Below, one piece after another: positions 36,543 through 44,067 of a stretch of 64,000 nt of DNA. The notes under the pieces were generated by a model that saw only the letters and a list, made by a program, of their open reading frames with translations, did no database searches and was not told the origin of the DNA. The DNA is taken from contig CAWCSA010000023.1 in assembly GCA_963798015.1 (NCBI GenBank), positions 496,001-560,000 of the forward strand, written 5' to 3'. Numbering within the stretch: position 1 is the first letter of the stretch; each line of letters opens with the position of its first letter. This DNA comes from Roseiarcus sp963798015. GTDB taxonomy: Bacteria; Pseudomonadota; Alphaproteobacteria; Rhizobiales; Beijerinckiaceae. Made by a program: the position numbers and the translations under genes.

Positions 36543-36695
36543 TATTCCAACCGACTTGGTTTGAGGCCCAGTGCGAGTTGGAGCGTTGCAGGGCCCCTTG
36601 GGCGGTTAAGACGGGGTTATTTTGATAGCGTTGCATGTCCATTTGAGCCGGGCAGGTTGACTCCTGAAAAAAATCTTATATCTCTTTGGGTGCTC

Positions 36696-37487
36696 ATGCC
36701 GTCATTGCAATCTTACCGCAAGGCGTTTGCTTCTAAACGGCCCGAGGGACGACTTACGACGCACGCCGAACGCTACATACTGGCGGCGTTGCTCTCGCCA
36801 TTGCGATTGTCCCTGAACCAGATCTTTACTTTATTTGGCACGGACAAGCAAAGAAAAGGCGGCCATTCTTATGCAAAGTCCTATGCTGACGTGCTCGGCC
36901 CCTTGCGATCGAAGCGCATCAAGATGCTGGAGATCGGGCTTTTTAAGGGCTCTTCTCTCTTAGGGTGGCGCGCTTATTTCCCGCGCGCGTCTATTGCGGG
37001 GTTTGATATTGAGCCCAAGCCAGAAATGGCCCGTGGTCGGGTGCGAGTTTATCAAGGAGACCAAGGCTCCGCAGCCGACCTTGATCGTCTCTGCGCCGCC
37101 GAAGCGCCGTTCGACCTCATCATCGACGACGGCTCGCATTTCAACCGGCATCAGCTGTTTAGTTTTCGTCACCTATTTCCTCACCTAAAGGACGGTGGGA
37201 TCTACGTGATCGAAGACGTGCAGACTTCATATTGGAACGGTTCTGTGGGCGGCGTGGCATACGATGGCGCTGATCCATTTGCGCCAAACTTTAAAGATAC
37301 TTGCGTCGGTCAATTTTTGGAGTTGACGAAGTATCTCAATCACGCCGAGTTCATGTCCGACGAGCACGCGGACGCGGGATCAATGACACTCGCTAAGCAC
37401 ATCAGCCGAATCGCGTTCGAACACAACCTCATTTTTATCTGGAAGGGCGAAAACGTCGTCGTGTCTAATCTCTTGACGCGGGGATGA
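36696..37487 (+). CDS. SAM-dependent class I methyltransferase (macrocin/sugar O-methyltransferase-like)
   Basis: 263 aa. The SAM-binding motif KMLEIGLFKGSSLLGWRAYF (near residue 75) and acidic post-motif ASIAGFDIEPKPEMARG are clear, and DLIIDDGSHFNRHQLFSFRH resembles the metal-binding IDDGSH motif of glycosyl O-methyltransferases such as demethylmacrocin methyltransferase and of cephalosporin hydroxylase-like proteins. N-terminal IFTLFGTDKQRKGGHSYAKS is also typical. Probably modifies a surface glycan or secondary metabolite. The ATG at 36696 is uncertain; no good Shine-Dalgarno. The gene is visibly lower in GC and uses rarer codons than its neighbours and stands alone, consistent with horizontal acquisition. 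Confidence 0.8.
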   Translation: MPSLQSYRKAFASKRPEGRLTTHAERYILAALLSPLRLSLNQIFTLFGTDKQRKGGHSYAKSYADVLGPLRSKRIKMLEIGLFKGSSLLGWRAYFPRASIAGFDIEPKPEMARGRVRVYQGDQGSAADLDRLCAAEAPFDLIIDDGSHFNRHQLFSFRHLFPHLKDGGIYVIEDVQTSYWNGSVGGVAYDGADPFAPNFKDTCVGQFLELTKYLNHAEFMSDEHADAGSMTLAKHISRIAFEHNLIFIWKGENVVVSNLLTRG

Positions 37488-37677
37488 TGGGAGCCACAGG
37501 CGCGCGGTAAACGTAATATCCGTGTCGCCACGCATAATGCCACGTCGGAAGCCGGTCGGAAGGCTGCTTCGCGTCGACCGGATAGCGGTCGAACGAGTGA
37601 TATGAGATCCGCCCTTAAGCGAGGCGCGCCGATGACTCGCTTTGCCAAGGCCCGTATGTCCTACCTTATCGCGGGCG

Positions 37678-38001
37678 TCAGCGCGGAGGCGACGCGCGCG
37701 AGCCCAACGCCAATCGCACGATAAGGCGAACAATTGTCTCCACGATCAGGCCAGCGATATAGGCGAGCGTCGAGTCGAACAGGCCCGCGGCGACCACGCG
37801 CCCCGTCATCGGGCCGCCGAAGTCGAATGAGCCGCCGTTCAATGCCCGCATGACGAGCGTGAAGGGCAGGGCGGCGAGCGACAGCGGAAGGTCGGCGAAC
37901 CAGGTCCCGGAGCGCCGCACGTAGTCGACGTAGAGCGCGACGAACGCCAGCGCGTAGACGGCGGCGAAGACCGCCCCCGTCCACGACCACAGGCCTTTCA
38001 T
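37678..38001 (-). CDS. Small membrane protein, 107 aa
   Basis: Three hydrophobic stretches (WTGAVFAAVYALAFVALYVD, LPLSLAALPFTLVMRAL, LFDSTLAYIAGLIVETIVRL) with few charged residues between, so probably an integral inner-membrane protein. The second loop has GGSFDFGGPMTGRVVAAG. No family recognised. The ATG is 10 bases after the stop of the upstream FAH-family gene on the same strand, so likely cotranscribed with it. Confidence 0.7.
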   Translation of the reverse strand: MKGLWSWTGAVFAAVYALAFVALYVDYVRRSGTWFADLPLSLAALPFTLVMRALNGGSFDFGGPMTGRVVAAGLFDSTLAYIAGLIVETIVRLIVRLALGSRASPPR

Positions 38002-38011
38002 TCGGCTCGGC

Positions 38012-38863
38012 TCAGCCCGCCTTCCAGGCGATCACTCGCTGCGCTTGCTGCCCGAGCCCGTCGATGCCCAGCGACATCGTATCGCCGGCCTTGAGGAAAC
38101 GCTGCGGCTTCATGCCAGAGCCAACACCAGGGGGCGTGCCGGTGGTGATGACGTCGCCAGGCTCGAGGATCATGAATTGCGAGATGTAGGAGATGAGCGT
38201 CTTGACGCCGAACACCATCGTCTTCGTCGATCCGGTCTGCATGCGCTCGCCATTGACGTCGAGCCACATGCCGAGCCCCTGAACATCCTTGATCTCGTCC
38301 GGCGTGACCAGCCAGGGCCCAAGCGGGCCGAAAGTCGGCGAGCCCTTGCCCTTCATCCACTGACCGGACCGTTCCAGCTGATATTCGCGCTCCGACACGT
38401 CGTTGCAGACGCAAAAGCCCGCGACATGGGAGAGCGCCTCACGCTCGCTGACGTAGCTCGCACGCGTGCCGATGACGATCGCGAGTTCGACTTCCCAGTC
38501 GGTCTTTTTTGAGCCCTTGGGGATCATGACGTCGTCGTTTGGCCCGACGACGCAGGACCGGGCTTTGTTGAACAGCACCGGCTCCTTGGGGACCGGCATG
38601 CCGGACTCGGCCGCGTGGTCGGCGTAATTGAGCCCGACGGCAATGAAATTGCCGACTTGCGCAAGGCAGGGGCCTATCCTGGGCGTGCCACGCACTGCGG
38701 GCAGAGACTCCGGCTTGAGCTTGGCCAGACGCGCCAGAGCGCGGGGGCCAAGCACATCGATGTCGATGTCCGTCACCACTTCGCTCAGGTCCCGCAATTT
38801 TCCACTTCCGTCGACCAGCGCCGGCTTTTCCTTACCTGCCCTGCCATATCGTGCGAGTTTCAT
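38012..38863 (-). CDS. Fumarylacetoacetate hydrolase family protein
   Basis: 283 aa. FAH-type C-C bond hydrolase/decarboxylase or acylpyruvase. Motifs: FIAVGLNYADHAAESG (residue ~75), the metal-binding Glu/Glu/Asp set in KKTDWEVELAIVIG, with VCNDVSEREYQLERSGQWMK, SPTFGPLGPWLVTPDEI and GDVITTGTPPGVGSG. Catabolic substrate unknown; members act in aromatic and sugar-acid breakdown. The ATG at 38863 (MKLARYGRAG) has GGAGG 5 bases upstream and fits the family N-terminus; an upstream ATG in the same frame would add 24 unsupported residues. Confidence 0.9.
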   Translation of the reverse strand: MKLARYGRAGKEKPALVDGSGKLRDLSEVVTDIDIDVLGPRALARLAKLKPESLPAVRGTPRIGPCLAQVGNFIAVGLNYADHAAESGMPVPKEPVLFNKARSCVVGPNDDVMIPKGSKKTDWEVELAIVIGTRASYVSEREALSHVAGFCVCNDVSEREYQLERSGQWMKGKGSPTFGPLGPWLVTPDEIKDVQGLGMWLDVNGERMQTGSTKTMVFGVKTLISYISQFMILEPGDVITTGTPPGVGSGMKPQRFLKAGDTMSLGIDGLGQQAQRVIAWKAG

Positions 38864-39326
38864 AAGCCCTCCGTTGAGGTCCCCCGTGAGCCCAGGAATC
38901 GCCATCGCGTCCGGCTGCTCGGCGGCCAATGCCATCCTACCAGACGCTGGCGGATCGGCCTCGTCAATCCTGGTTGCTTCGCGTCCCGCCGGGGCACGCA
39001 GACGGCGGATGAACCGCGGCGGCGCAAAGTTGCCGGCGACCGCTTGGATTCCAAGCTGGACAAACCCTATATTTATCTCTTGTTTTGGCTTATCGCTTCT
39101 TCGATATTCGTAACTTCCGCGCCGCCCCGACTGGTAGAAACGAGTGAAGTTCCCGTGGAAGAAAACGAAAAATTGAAGAGGAGACCTGCGTCCTGTCTCA
39201 TTTCAGACTTGATCGTGGTTTCATGAAAATGTCATGTGCTCTCGTTGCTCTGGCCGCTCTGGATGCTCTGATTGCTACATAACAGTCAATTTATGTTAAC
39301 ATCGAAACGCGAAAAGAACCCCCGAT
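38864..39326. other. Intergenic region, divergent promoters and 9-bp tandem repeats
   Basis: 463 bases between the divergent FAH and NYN genes. The FAH-proximal half is GC-rich with no supported gene. The rest is AT-richer and holds a TGCTCTNNN-type tandem repeat (39237-39278) and TTTATGTTAACATCG just before the NYN gene, a likely promoter area. Confidence 0.5.
39237..39278. repeat. 9-bp imperfect tandem repeat (YGCTCTSNN)
   Basis: Successive units TGCTCTCGT, TGCTCTGGC, CGCTCTGGA, TGCTCTGAT, then a partial TGCTAC. Situated 50 bases upstream of the NYN-domain gene. Confidence 0.6.
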
Positions 39327-39935
39327 ATGTCATCATTGGAACGGATCGCCCTGTTTATTGACGGGGCAAATCTCTACGCCAGCGCGAAAGCCCTTGGATT
39401 TGATATCGACTACAAGCGCCTGCTGAAGGAATTTCAAACCAAAGGACACCTCATCCGAGCCTATTATTACACGGCTTTGGTTGACGATCAGGAATATTCC
39501 TCCGTCCGCCCCTTGGTCGACTGGCTCGATTACAATGGCTATTCGGTCGTGACCAAACCGACGAAGGAGTTTGTCGACTCGACGGGACGCCGGAAGGTCA
39601 AGGGCAACATGGATATCGAGCTTGCGGTCAACGCCATGGACATGGCCCCGCATCTCGACCTGATGGTCCTGTTCTCCGGCGATGGCGACTTCCGATCGCT
39701 CGTTGAATCGGTTCAGCGCAAGGGCGTTCGGGTCGCAGTCGTGTCGACGATCTCGACCCAGCCACCGATGGTGGCGGATGAACTGCGACGCCAGGCGGAT
39801 GAGTTCATCGATCTCGCTCACCTGATCCAGCGGATCGGCCGCGATCCCGGCGACAGGCCGCCGCGCGCCGTCGACCATCGCCGAACCCAGTCCTTCGCCC
39901 CGGTCCAGCAGCCGGCCGAGGAAGTGCGCGAGTAG
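39327..39935 (+). CDS. NYN-domain protein (LabA/DUF88), putative PIN-like ribonuclease
   Basis: 202 aa. The NYN (PIN-like) fold shows IALFIDGANLYASAKALGFD with the first metal Asp, KGNMDIELAVNAMDMAPHLD with the second acidic pair and MVLFSGDGDFRSLVESVQRK with the third, so the nuclease site looks complete. The C-terminal ~35 residues are basic and disordered-looking (DPGDRPPRAVDHRRTQSF). Family members are thought to process RNA. It is 15 bases upstream of a uracil-DNA glycosylase gene, implying cotranscription. Confidence 0.9.
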   Translation: MSSLERIALFIDGANLYASAKALGFDIDYKRLLKEFQTKGHLIRAYYYTALVDDQEYSSVRPLVDWLDYNGYSVVTKPTKEFVDSTGRRKVKGNMDIELAVNAMDMAPHLDLMVLFSGDGDFRSLVESVQRKGVRVAVVSTISTQPPMVADELRRQADEFIDLAHLIQRIGRDPGDRPPRAVDHRRTQSFAPVQQPAEEVRE

Positions 39936-39950
39936 CGCGTCGACCGCGGC

Positions 39951-40604
39951 GTGGCGTTCGACGTCGGCCCATCGCACGACTGCCCGGATTGTCCGCGACT
40001 CGCGGCCTTCCGGGCCGCGAACCGGGACGCCTTCCCGGACTGGTGGAACGCGCCAGTTCCAACCTTTGGCGAAGCGAACGCTCGCGTGGCGATCGTCGGC
40101 CTGGCGCCGGGATTGCGCGGGGCCAACCGGACAGGGCGTCCCTTCACGGGGGACTACGCGGGCGATCTTCTTTATTCGACACTGCTCGAGTTCGGCTTCG
40201 CCTCGGGCGTCTACGATCGCCGGCCGGATGACGGCCTGACCCTCGTCGACTGTGCGATCATCAACGCCGTGCGCTGCGTTCCGCCGCAGAACAAGCCCAG
40301 CCCACAGGAAATCGGAACCTGCCGCCGCTATCTGACACCGGCGATCTCGGCGTTGCCGCGGCTCAAGGTCATGGTCGCGCTCGGCAGGATCGCACATGAA
40401 AGCACGCTGCGCGCTTTCAAACTGACCCTGGCGAAGTTTCCCTTCGCGCATGGCGCACGCCACCCGGTGACGCCCGCCGGCCTCAGCCTCTTCGACAGCT
40501 ATCATTGCTCGCGCTACAACACCAATACCGGCGTGCTGACCGGGGCGATGTTTCGCCAGGTCTTCGCCTCCGTGCGCGCCGAACTCGACCGCGCGGAGGC
40601 GTAG
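39951..40604 (+). CDS. Uracil-DNA glycosylase, type 5 (UDGb)-like
   Basis: 217 aa. The active-site motif GLAPGLRGANRTGRPFTGDY (residue ~49), with Ala-Pro-Gly and no catalytic Asp/Asn in the usual place, is the hallmark of type 5 enzymes. Cys of the iron-sulfur cluster are visible: HDCPDCPRL at the N-terminus, NAVRCVPPQNKPSPQ and IGTCRRYL. The second motif is SYHCSRYNTNTG with the expected His. Removes uracil and possibly hypoxanthine or xanthine from DNA. The GTG at 39951 is the likely start. Follows the NYN gene closely. Confidence 0.9.
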   Translation: MAFDVGPSHDCPDCPRLAAFRAANRDAFPDWWNAPVPTFGEANARVAIVGLAPGLRGANRTGRPFTGDYAGDLLYSTLLEFGFASGVYDRRPDDGLTLVDCAIINAVRCVPPQNKPSPQEIGTCRRYLTPAISALPRLKVMVALGRIAHESTLRAFKLTLAKFPFAHGARHPVTPAGLSLFDSYHCSRYNTNTGVLTGAMFRQVFASVRAELDRAEA

Positions 40605-40665
40605 GCGCCGGCGATCGGATGAGAGTTGAAACGCGGCCTGCGGGTCACAGCGATTGGGGGGACAA

Positions 40666-41676
40666 ATGAGCGCACGAAGTTTCGGGGAGATTGATGGATC
40701 GCCAGTGTTCGAGGTCACGATCGCGTCCCAGGGAGGGGCGAGCGCGAAAATTCTGACTTGGGGCGCGGTGGTGCGCGACCTCGTCGTGCCAGCCTCCAAC
40801 GGTCTGCAGCGGGTCGTGCTCGGCCTCAATACGATCGAGGATTACCTCGCTTACTCGCCGTCTTTCGGGGCGGTGCCGGGGCGGTTCGCCAACCGGATCG
40901 CCAACGGCCGATTTGTCCTCGACGGAGTAACCTACCAACTCGATCGCAAGCCCGGCCAGAAGCACACGCTGCACGGAGGCCCGCATGGATTTGGCCACCG
41001 GATCTGGAAGCTCGGCGCTTATGATTCCTCATCGGTCGAGCTGATCCTCGAATCGCCGGACGGCGATTCCGGTTTCCCCGGCGCTCTTACCGCGACTTGC
41101 GTCTACCGGTTGCTTGAACCGGCGACGCTCAGTGTCGAGCTCTCCGCGGTCTCGGATCGCCCGACGATCGTCAATCTCACACAGCACAGCTATTTCAATC
41201 TCGACGGCTCGCCCGACATTCTCGATCATGAGCTCACGCTGTTCGCTGACTTCTATACGCCAGCGGACGAGGAGCTTATCCCGACCGGCGAGATCCGCGC
41301 CGTCGCCGGCACGCCCTACGACTTTCGCACTCCCCGCACGGTCCGCAATCCGATGCTGACGCCCTACGACACCAATTTTGTCGCCTCGCGTCAGCCCGAA
41401 GAAGAAGGCGGTCTTGCGCAAATTGCGGCGCTGCGTTCGCCGAAGAATGGGCTGACGATGAGCCTGTTCTCGACCGAACCCGGCGTGCAGTTCTATTCTG
41501 CGGCGCCCCTCAACTGCCCGGCGCCGGGGTTGGACGGCCAGCATTATGGAGCGCATGCGGGCTTGGCGCTCGAGCCGCAGGCTTTCCCCGATTCGCCCAA
41601 CCGGCGCCATTTCACCGATTGCGTGCTGTGGCCGGAAGACGAGTACCAGCACTTGAGCGAATTTCGCTTTGGGTAA
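40666..41676 (+). CDS. galM: Aldose 1-epimerase (galactose mutarotase)
   Basis: 336 aa. Interconverts alpha and beta anomers of aldoses. Conserved: YLAYSPSFGAVPGRFANRIA, HTLHGGPHGFGHRIWKL with one catalytic His, VNLTQHSYFNLDGS with the second His, and the catalytic Glu in HAGLALEPQAFPDSPNR. The ATG at 40666 has GGGGGA 5 bases upstream; an ATG four codons earlier lacks spacing. Cytoplasmic; no sugar operon around it. Confidence 0.93.
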   Translation: MSARSFGEIDGSPVFEVTIASQGGASAKILTWGAVVRDLVVPASNGLQRVVLGLNTIEDYLAYSPSFGAVPGRFANRIANGRFVLDGVTYQLDRKPGQKHTLHGGPHGFGHRIWKLGAYDSSSVELILESPDGDSGFPGALTATCVYRLLEPATLSVELSAVSDRPTIVNLTQHSYFNLDGSPDILDHELTLFADFYTPADEELIPTGEIRAVAGTPYDFRTPRTVRNPMLTPYDTNFVASRQPEEEGGLAQIAALRSPKNGLTMSLFSTEPGVQFYSAAPLNCPAPGLDGQHYGAHAGLALEPQAFPDSPNRRHFTDCVLWPEDEYQHLSEFRFG

Positions 41677-41798
41677 CAAACGGTTCCGTGAGGCTCCTGT
41701 GAATTAACGAGAGCGGAGGCAAGGTGCTAAGCGTCGATAAAAGGATGCGCCTCCAACCTCTAATTTTCAAGCCGTCAGGGGGACGCATTCTCGTGCAT

Positions 41799-41869
41799 GT
41801 CCATTCGGTTCTCCCGCGAATCACTGAGGTTTGGCGACATCAGCGTTCACGGCTCAAACCGAATGGACA
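41799..41869. repeat. Perfect 12-bp inverted repeat pair
   Basis: GTCCATTCGGTT (41799-41810) and AACCGAATGGAC (41858-41869) are exact complements, 47 bases apart. Lies between galM and a decayed PEP-CTERM gene. May be ends of a vanished mobile element or a long-range hairpin. Confidence 0.6.
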
Positions 41870-41889
41870 ACCTCCTGAAAGATCACAGC

Positions 41890-42082
41890 TAGGCGGCGGG
41901 AAACGTCGCCACGAACTCCTGGTCAGCGGGGTGAATTCCGGCGACGGGCGCATCACTTTCACGCTCCTCGATGGATCGATCCCTGCCGTCCCCGAGACCT
42001 CGACCTGGGCGATGATGGCCGCGGGCTTCGGCGCCGCAGGTGGCTCGCGCGGACGCGCAGGCGCAGGCCCAGCCTGGCCTGA
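41890..42082 (+). pseudogene. Decayed PEP-CTERM protein C-terminus
   Basis: Reads GGGKRRHELLVSGVNSGDGR, then ITFTLLDG and VPETSTWAMMAAGFGAAG. This parallels the C-terminus of the intact-looking copy at 42211 (VLTAGVNSGDGSISINLLPA, VPEPSTWAMMAAGF). The PEP motif is changed to PET. After GFGAAG the frame is lost; restoring one base near 42040 gives WLARTRRRRPSLA and a TGA at 42082, the expected hydrophobic-basic end. No N-terminus or Gly-rich body remains. A 5'-deleted, frameshifted tandem paralogue. Confidence 0.75.
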
Positions 42083-42210
42083 CTCGCCTCACCCGGGGCG
42101 GTATGCTTGTGTCACACGTTCGCCTCAATTTGACAGCGGCGGCAATTCGGCGTCCACTCATTCTGCTTTACGGTCGCGGATAATTCTGGCCGAGACGCCA
42201 GGGGGGAACT

Positions 42211-43132
42211 ATGAACAAGAAGTTGTTGCTTGCCGGGGTTTCGGCCCTGGCGATCTTGGCGTGCGCCGCGCAGGCGAGTGCCGACACCTTCATCCTGCCG
42301 GGAATGTTTTCCTTCATCGCGCCGTCCACGGGTGAATATGCGCTCGACCTTTTCGGCGCGAGCGGCGGCGGCGGCCCATTCAGCCCGGTCGGCGGCCTGG
42401 GCGCCGAGGTTTCCGGCGACGTTTTTCTCACGGCCGGAGAGGATCTGACCCTCTATGTCGGCGGAATCGGCCAAGCCTCCTCAGCCTCCGGCGGCGGCGG
42501 TGGCGGCGGCAGCTTCGTCTTCGTCGGGAGCGAGGTTCTTGCCGTCGCCGGCGGCGGCGGGGGGGTCGGCTTTGCCGGGTTCCGCTCCGGAGGAGCCGGC
42601 CAGGCTGGGACTAGCGGCGGGGCAGGGAGATCAGGCTCCGGCGGTGCCGGCGGCGCGAACGGGACCGGCGGCGGCGGGGGAACCTATCAGGTCCGTAACG
42701 GCGGCGGCGGGGCCGGCGTCAGCGCCGGCGCCGCAGGATACGGGGGCAACGGCTTCGGCGTGGGTTCCGGATCCGGCGCGAAATTCCCTAGTGGCGGCAG
42801 TGGTTCCGGCGGCGGCGGCGGCGGCGGGTACGGGGGTGGCGGCGGCGGCGGCGGGGTAGGCAGGTATTCCGGGGGCGGCGGCGGGGGCGGCGGGTATTCC
42901 GGGGGGGGGCGGCGGCTACAGCTACGGCGGCGGCGGCGGTGGCTCCTATCTGGCGAGCGCGTTCACCAATCAGGTTCTGACCGCAGGCGTGAACAGCGGC
43001 GACGGTTCGATCAGCATCAATCTCCTGCCTGCGGCCGTTCCCGAGCCCTCGACTTGGGCGATGATGGCCGCTGGCTTCGTCGGCATCGGGTGGCTCGCGC
43101 GGATGCGCAGGCGAAAGACCTCGCCCGCTTGA
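42211..43132 (+). pseudogene. Glycine-rich PEP-CTERM protein, frameshifted at a G9 run
   Basis: Exported protein with signal peptide (LLAGVSALAILACAAQASA), a glycine-rich-protein-like domain (FILPGMFSFIAPSTGEYALD, VSGDVFLTAGEDLTLYVGGI) and a long poly-Gly/Ser body. At 42901-42909 there are nine Gs. With eight, the frame continues GGGYSYGGGGGGSYLASAFT, then VPEPSTWAMMAAGFVGIGW and the basic end RMRRRKTSPA with a stop at 43132: a complete PEP-CTERM tail. As written the frame instead gives an Arg-rich tail with no sorting signal to 43143. A homopolymer miscount, a true frameshift, or slipped-strand phase switching all fit. Confidence 0.8.
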
Positions 43133-43590
43133 GGAGCAGCTGAGGTGCGATGCGGTCGTCATCGCGACAGAATGCGATGCAATCCAGGGGATCGTGGGGC
43201 GCTCTATCCCTCTTGGCATCGCGCCTTCCCCCCAGGCCAAGACCCGGAAGTCGTCGCAGTAACGATTCCATAGAAAGACGGGTTGTAATGCTCATCCCTG
43301 GATCGCCGCGTCGCCATGAGGGCGTCGAAAGACGGGCGTTTCTCGACGTCCTGCCGCTCCTCGCGATGACGACACAAGCGGCTTCTAGCGACCTGGGCGC
43401 ACCAGCCCTTCAGCCGAACGACCGCGCCTGCCATCGACCGGCCTTTGACAAATCGTTCAAATATGGGCATATGCCCATTATTGTATCCAGCAGCCTATTC
43501 CCGCAGATCTAGGTCGCCGCCGAACTGGGCTGGCCTCGCGGCCCACGACCGGACGGCGATCGGCTGCGGGACGAAATGAAGGAGCGCGCC
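43133..43590. other. Intergenic region upstream of marR
   Basis: 458 bases. Holds two short repeats of AAAGACGGG (43275, 43330) and a stretch (CTCCTCGCGATGACG, near 43363) that resembles dispersed alphaproteobacterial intergenic repeats. At its 3' end lie a promoter-like TTGACA (43445) and a 16-bp palindrome. No gene supported. Confidence 0.5.
43463..43478. promoter_or_regulatory. Perfect palindrome ATGGGCATATGCCCAT, candidate MarR operator
   Basis: 16-base perfect palindrome placed 13 bases after a consensus TTGACA (43445-43450), so it covers the -10 region (CATATG at 17-base spacing). It lies 113 bases upstream of the marR ATG. The position is that expected for an autorepressed MarR-efflux operon. 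Confidence 0.6.
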
Positions 43591-44067
43591 ATGTCGCAAG
43601 CGCCGATGGCCGGTTATCGCGCAGGCGAATGTTTCGTCGGCGCGGCTCGCAAAGCGTCACGCCGGCTCACTCAGTTCTATGACGACGCGCTGGAACCCTC
43701 CGGTCTGAGATCGACCCAATATACAATTCTGGCCGAACTCACACGCTTCGCGAGCCCGCCGACGCTCGCCGAATTGGCGAGCGCTCTCGTTTCCGATCGT
43801 TCGGCGGTTGGCCATAATTTGAGGCCCCTCACGCGCGACGGTTATATCGCGCTCGAACCGGGTGCGAAGGATCGACGCGAGCGGCGGATCGTCTTGACCC
43901 CTTGCGGGCAATCGAAACAGCGCGAGATGTGGCCGCTTTGGCATGCGGCGCAGAACGAATTTCTTACTGTCCACGGGGCTGAGCGAAGCGAAAGCCTGCG
44001 CACGGCGCTGCTCGACATCGCCTATGACGCGCGGCTCGGCCGAGCCGATCGGAGCATCACGCCATGA
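43591..44067 (+). CDS. MarR-family transcriptional regulator
   Basis: 158 aa winged-helix regulator. Helices TQFYDDALEPSGLRSTQYTI, the recognition region LAELASALVSDRSAVGHNLR and wing DGYIALEPGAKDRRERRIVL are typical (DRR wing motif). The ATG at 43591 is set by AAGGAG 6 bases upstream; an in-frame ATG five codons earlier is less likely. Its stop overlaps the start of the MFS exporter gene by 4 bases, so it likely represses its own operon through the upstream palindrome and is relieved by a phenolic or drug ligand. Confidence 0.92.
   Translation: MSQAPMAGYRAGECFVGAARKASRRLTQFYDDALEPSGLRSTQYTILAELTRFASPPTLAELASALVSDRSAVGHNLRPLTRDGYIALEPGAKDRRERRIVLTPCGQSKQREMWPLWHAAQNEFLTVHGAERSESLRTALLDIAYDARLGRADRSITP

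Noticed and set aside
39333..40829. 498-codon minus-strand frame opposite the NYN and UDG genes
   Set aside because: Both plus-strand proteins carry full family motifs.
41724..42335. 203-codon plus frame as a single gene
   Set aside because: Only its middle matches a PEP-CTERM tail; the rest is unrelated and the end overlaps the next gene in a different frame, so it is a remnant.
42480..42960. GGC-rich stretch as a microsatellite or structural repeat
   Set aside because: It is coding sequence for a glycine-rich protein; codon phase explains the pattern apart from the G9 run.
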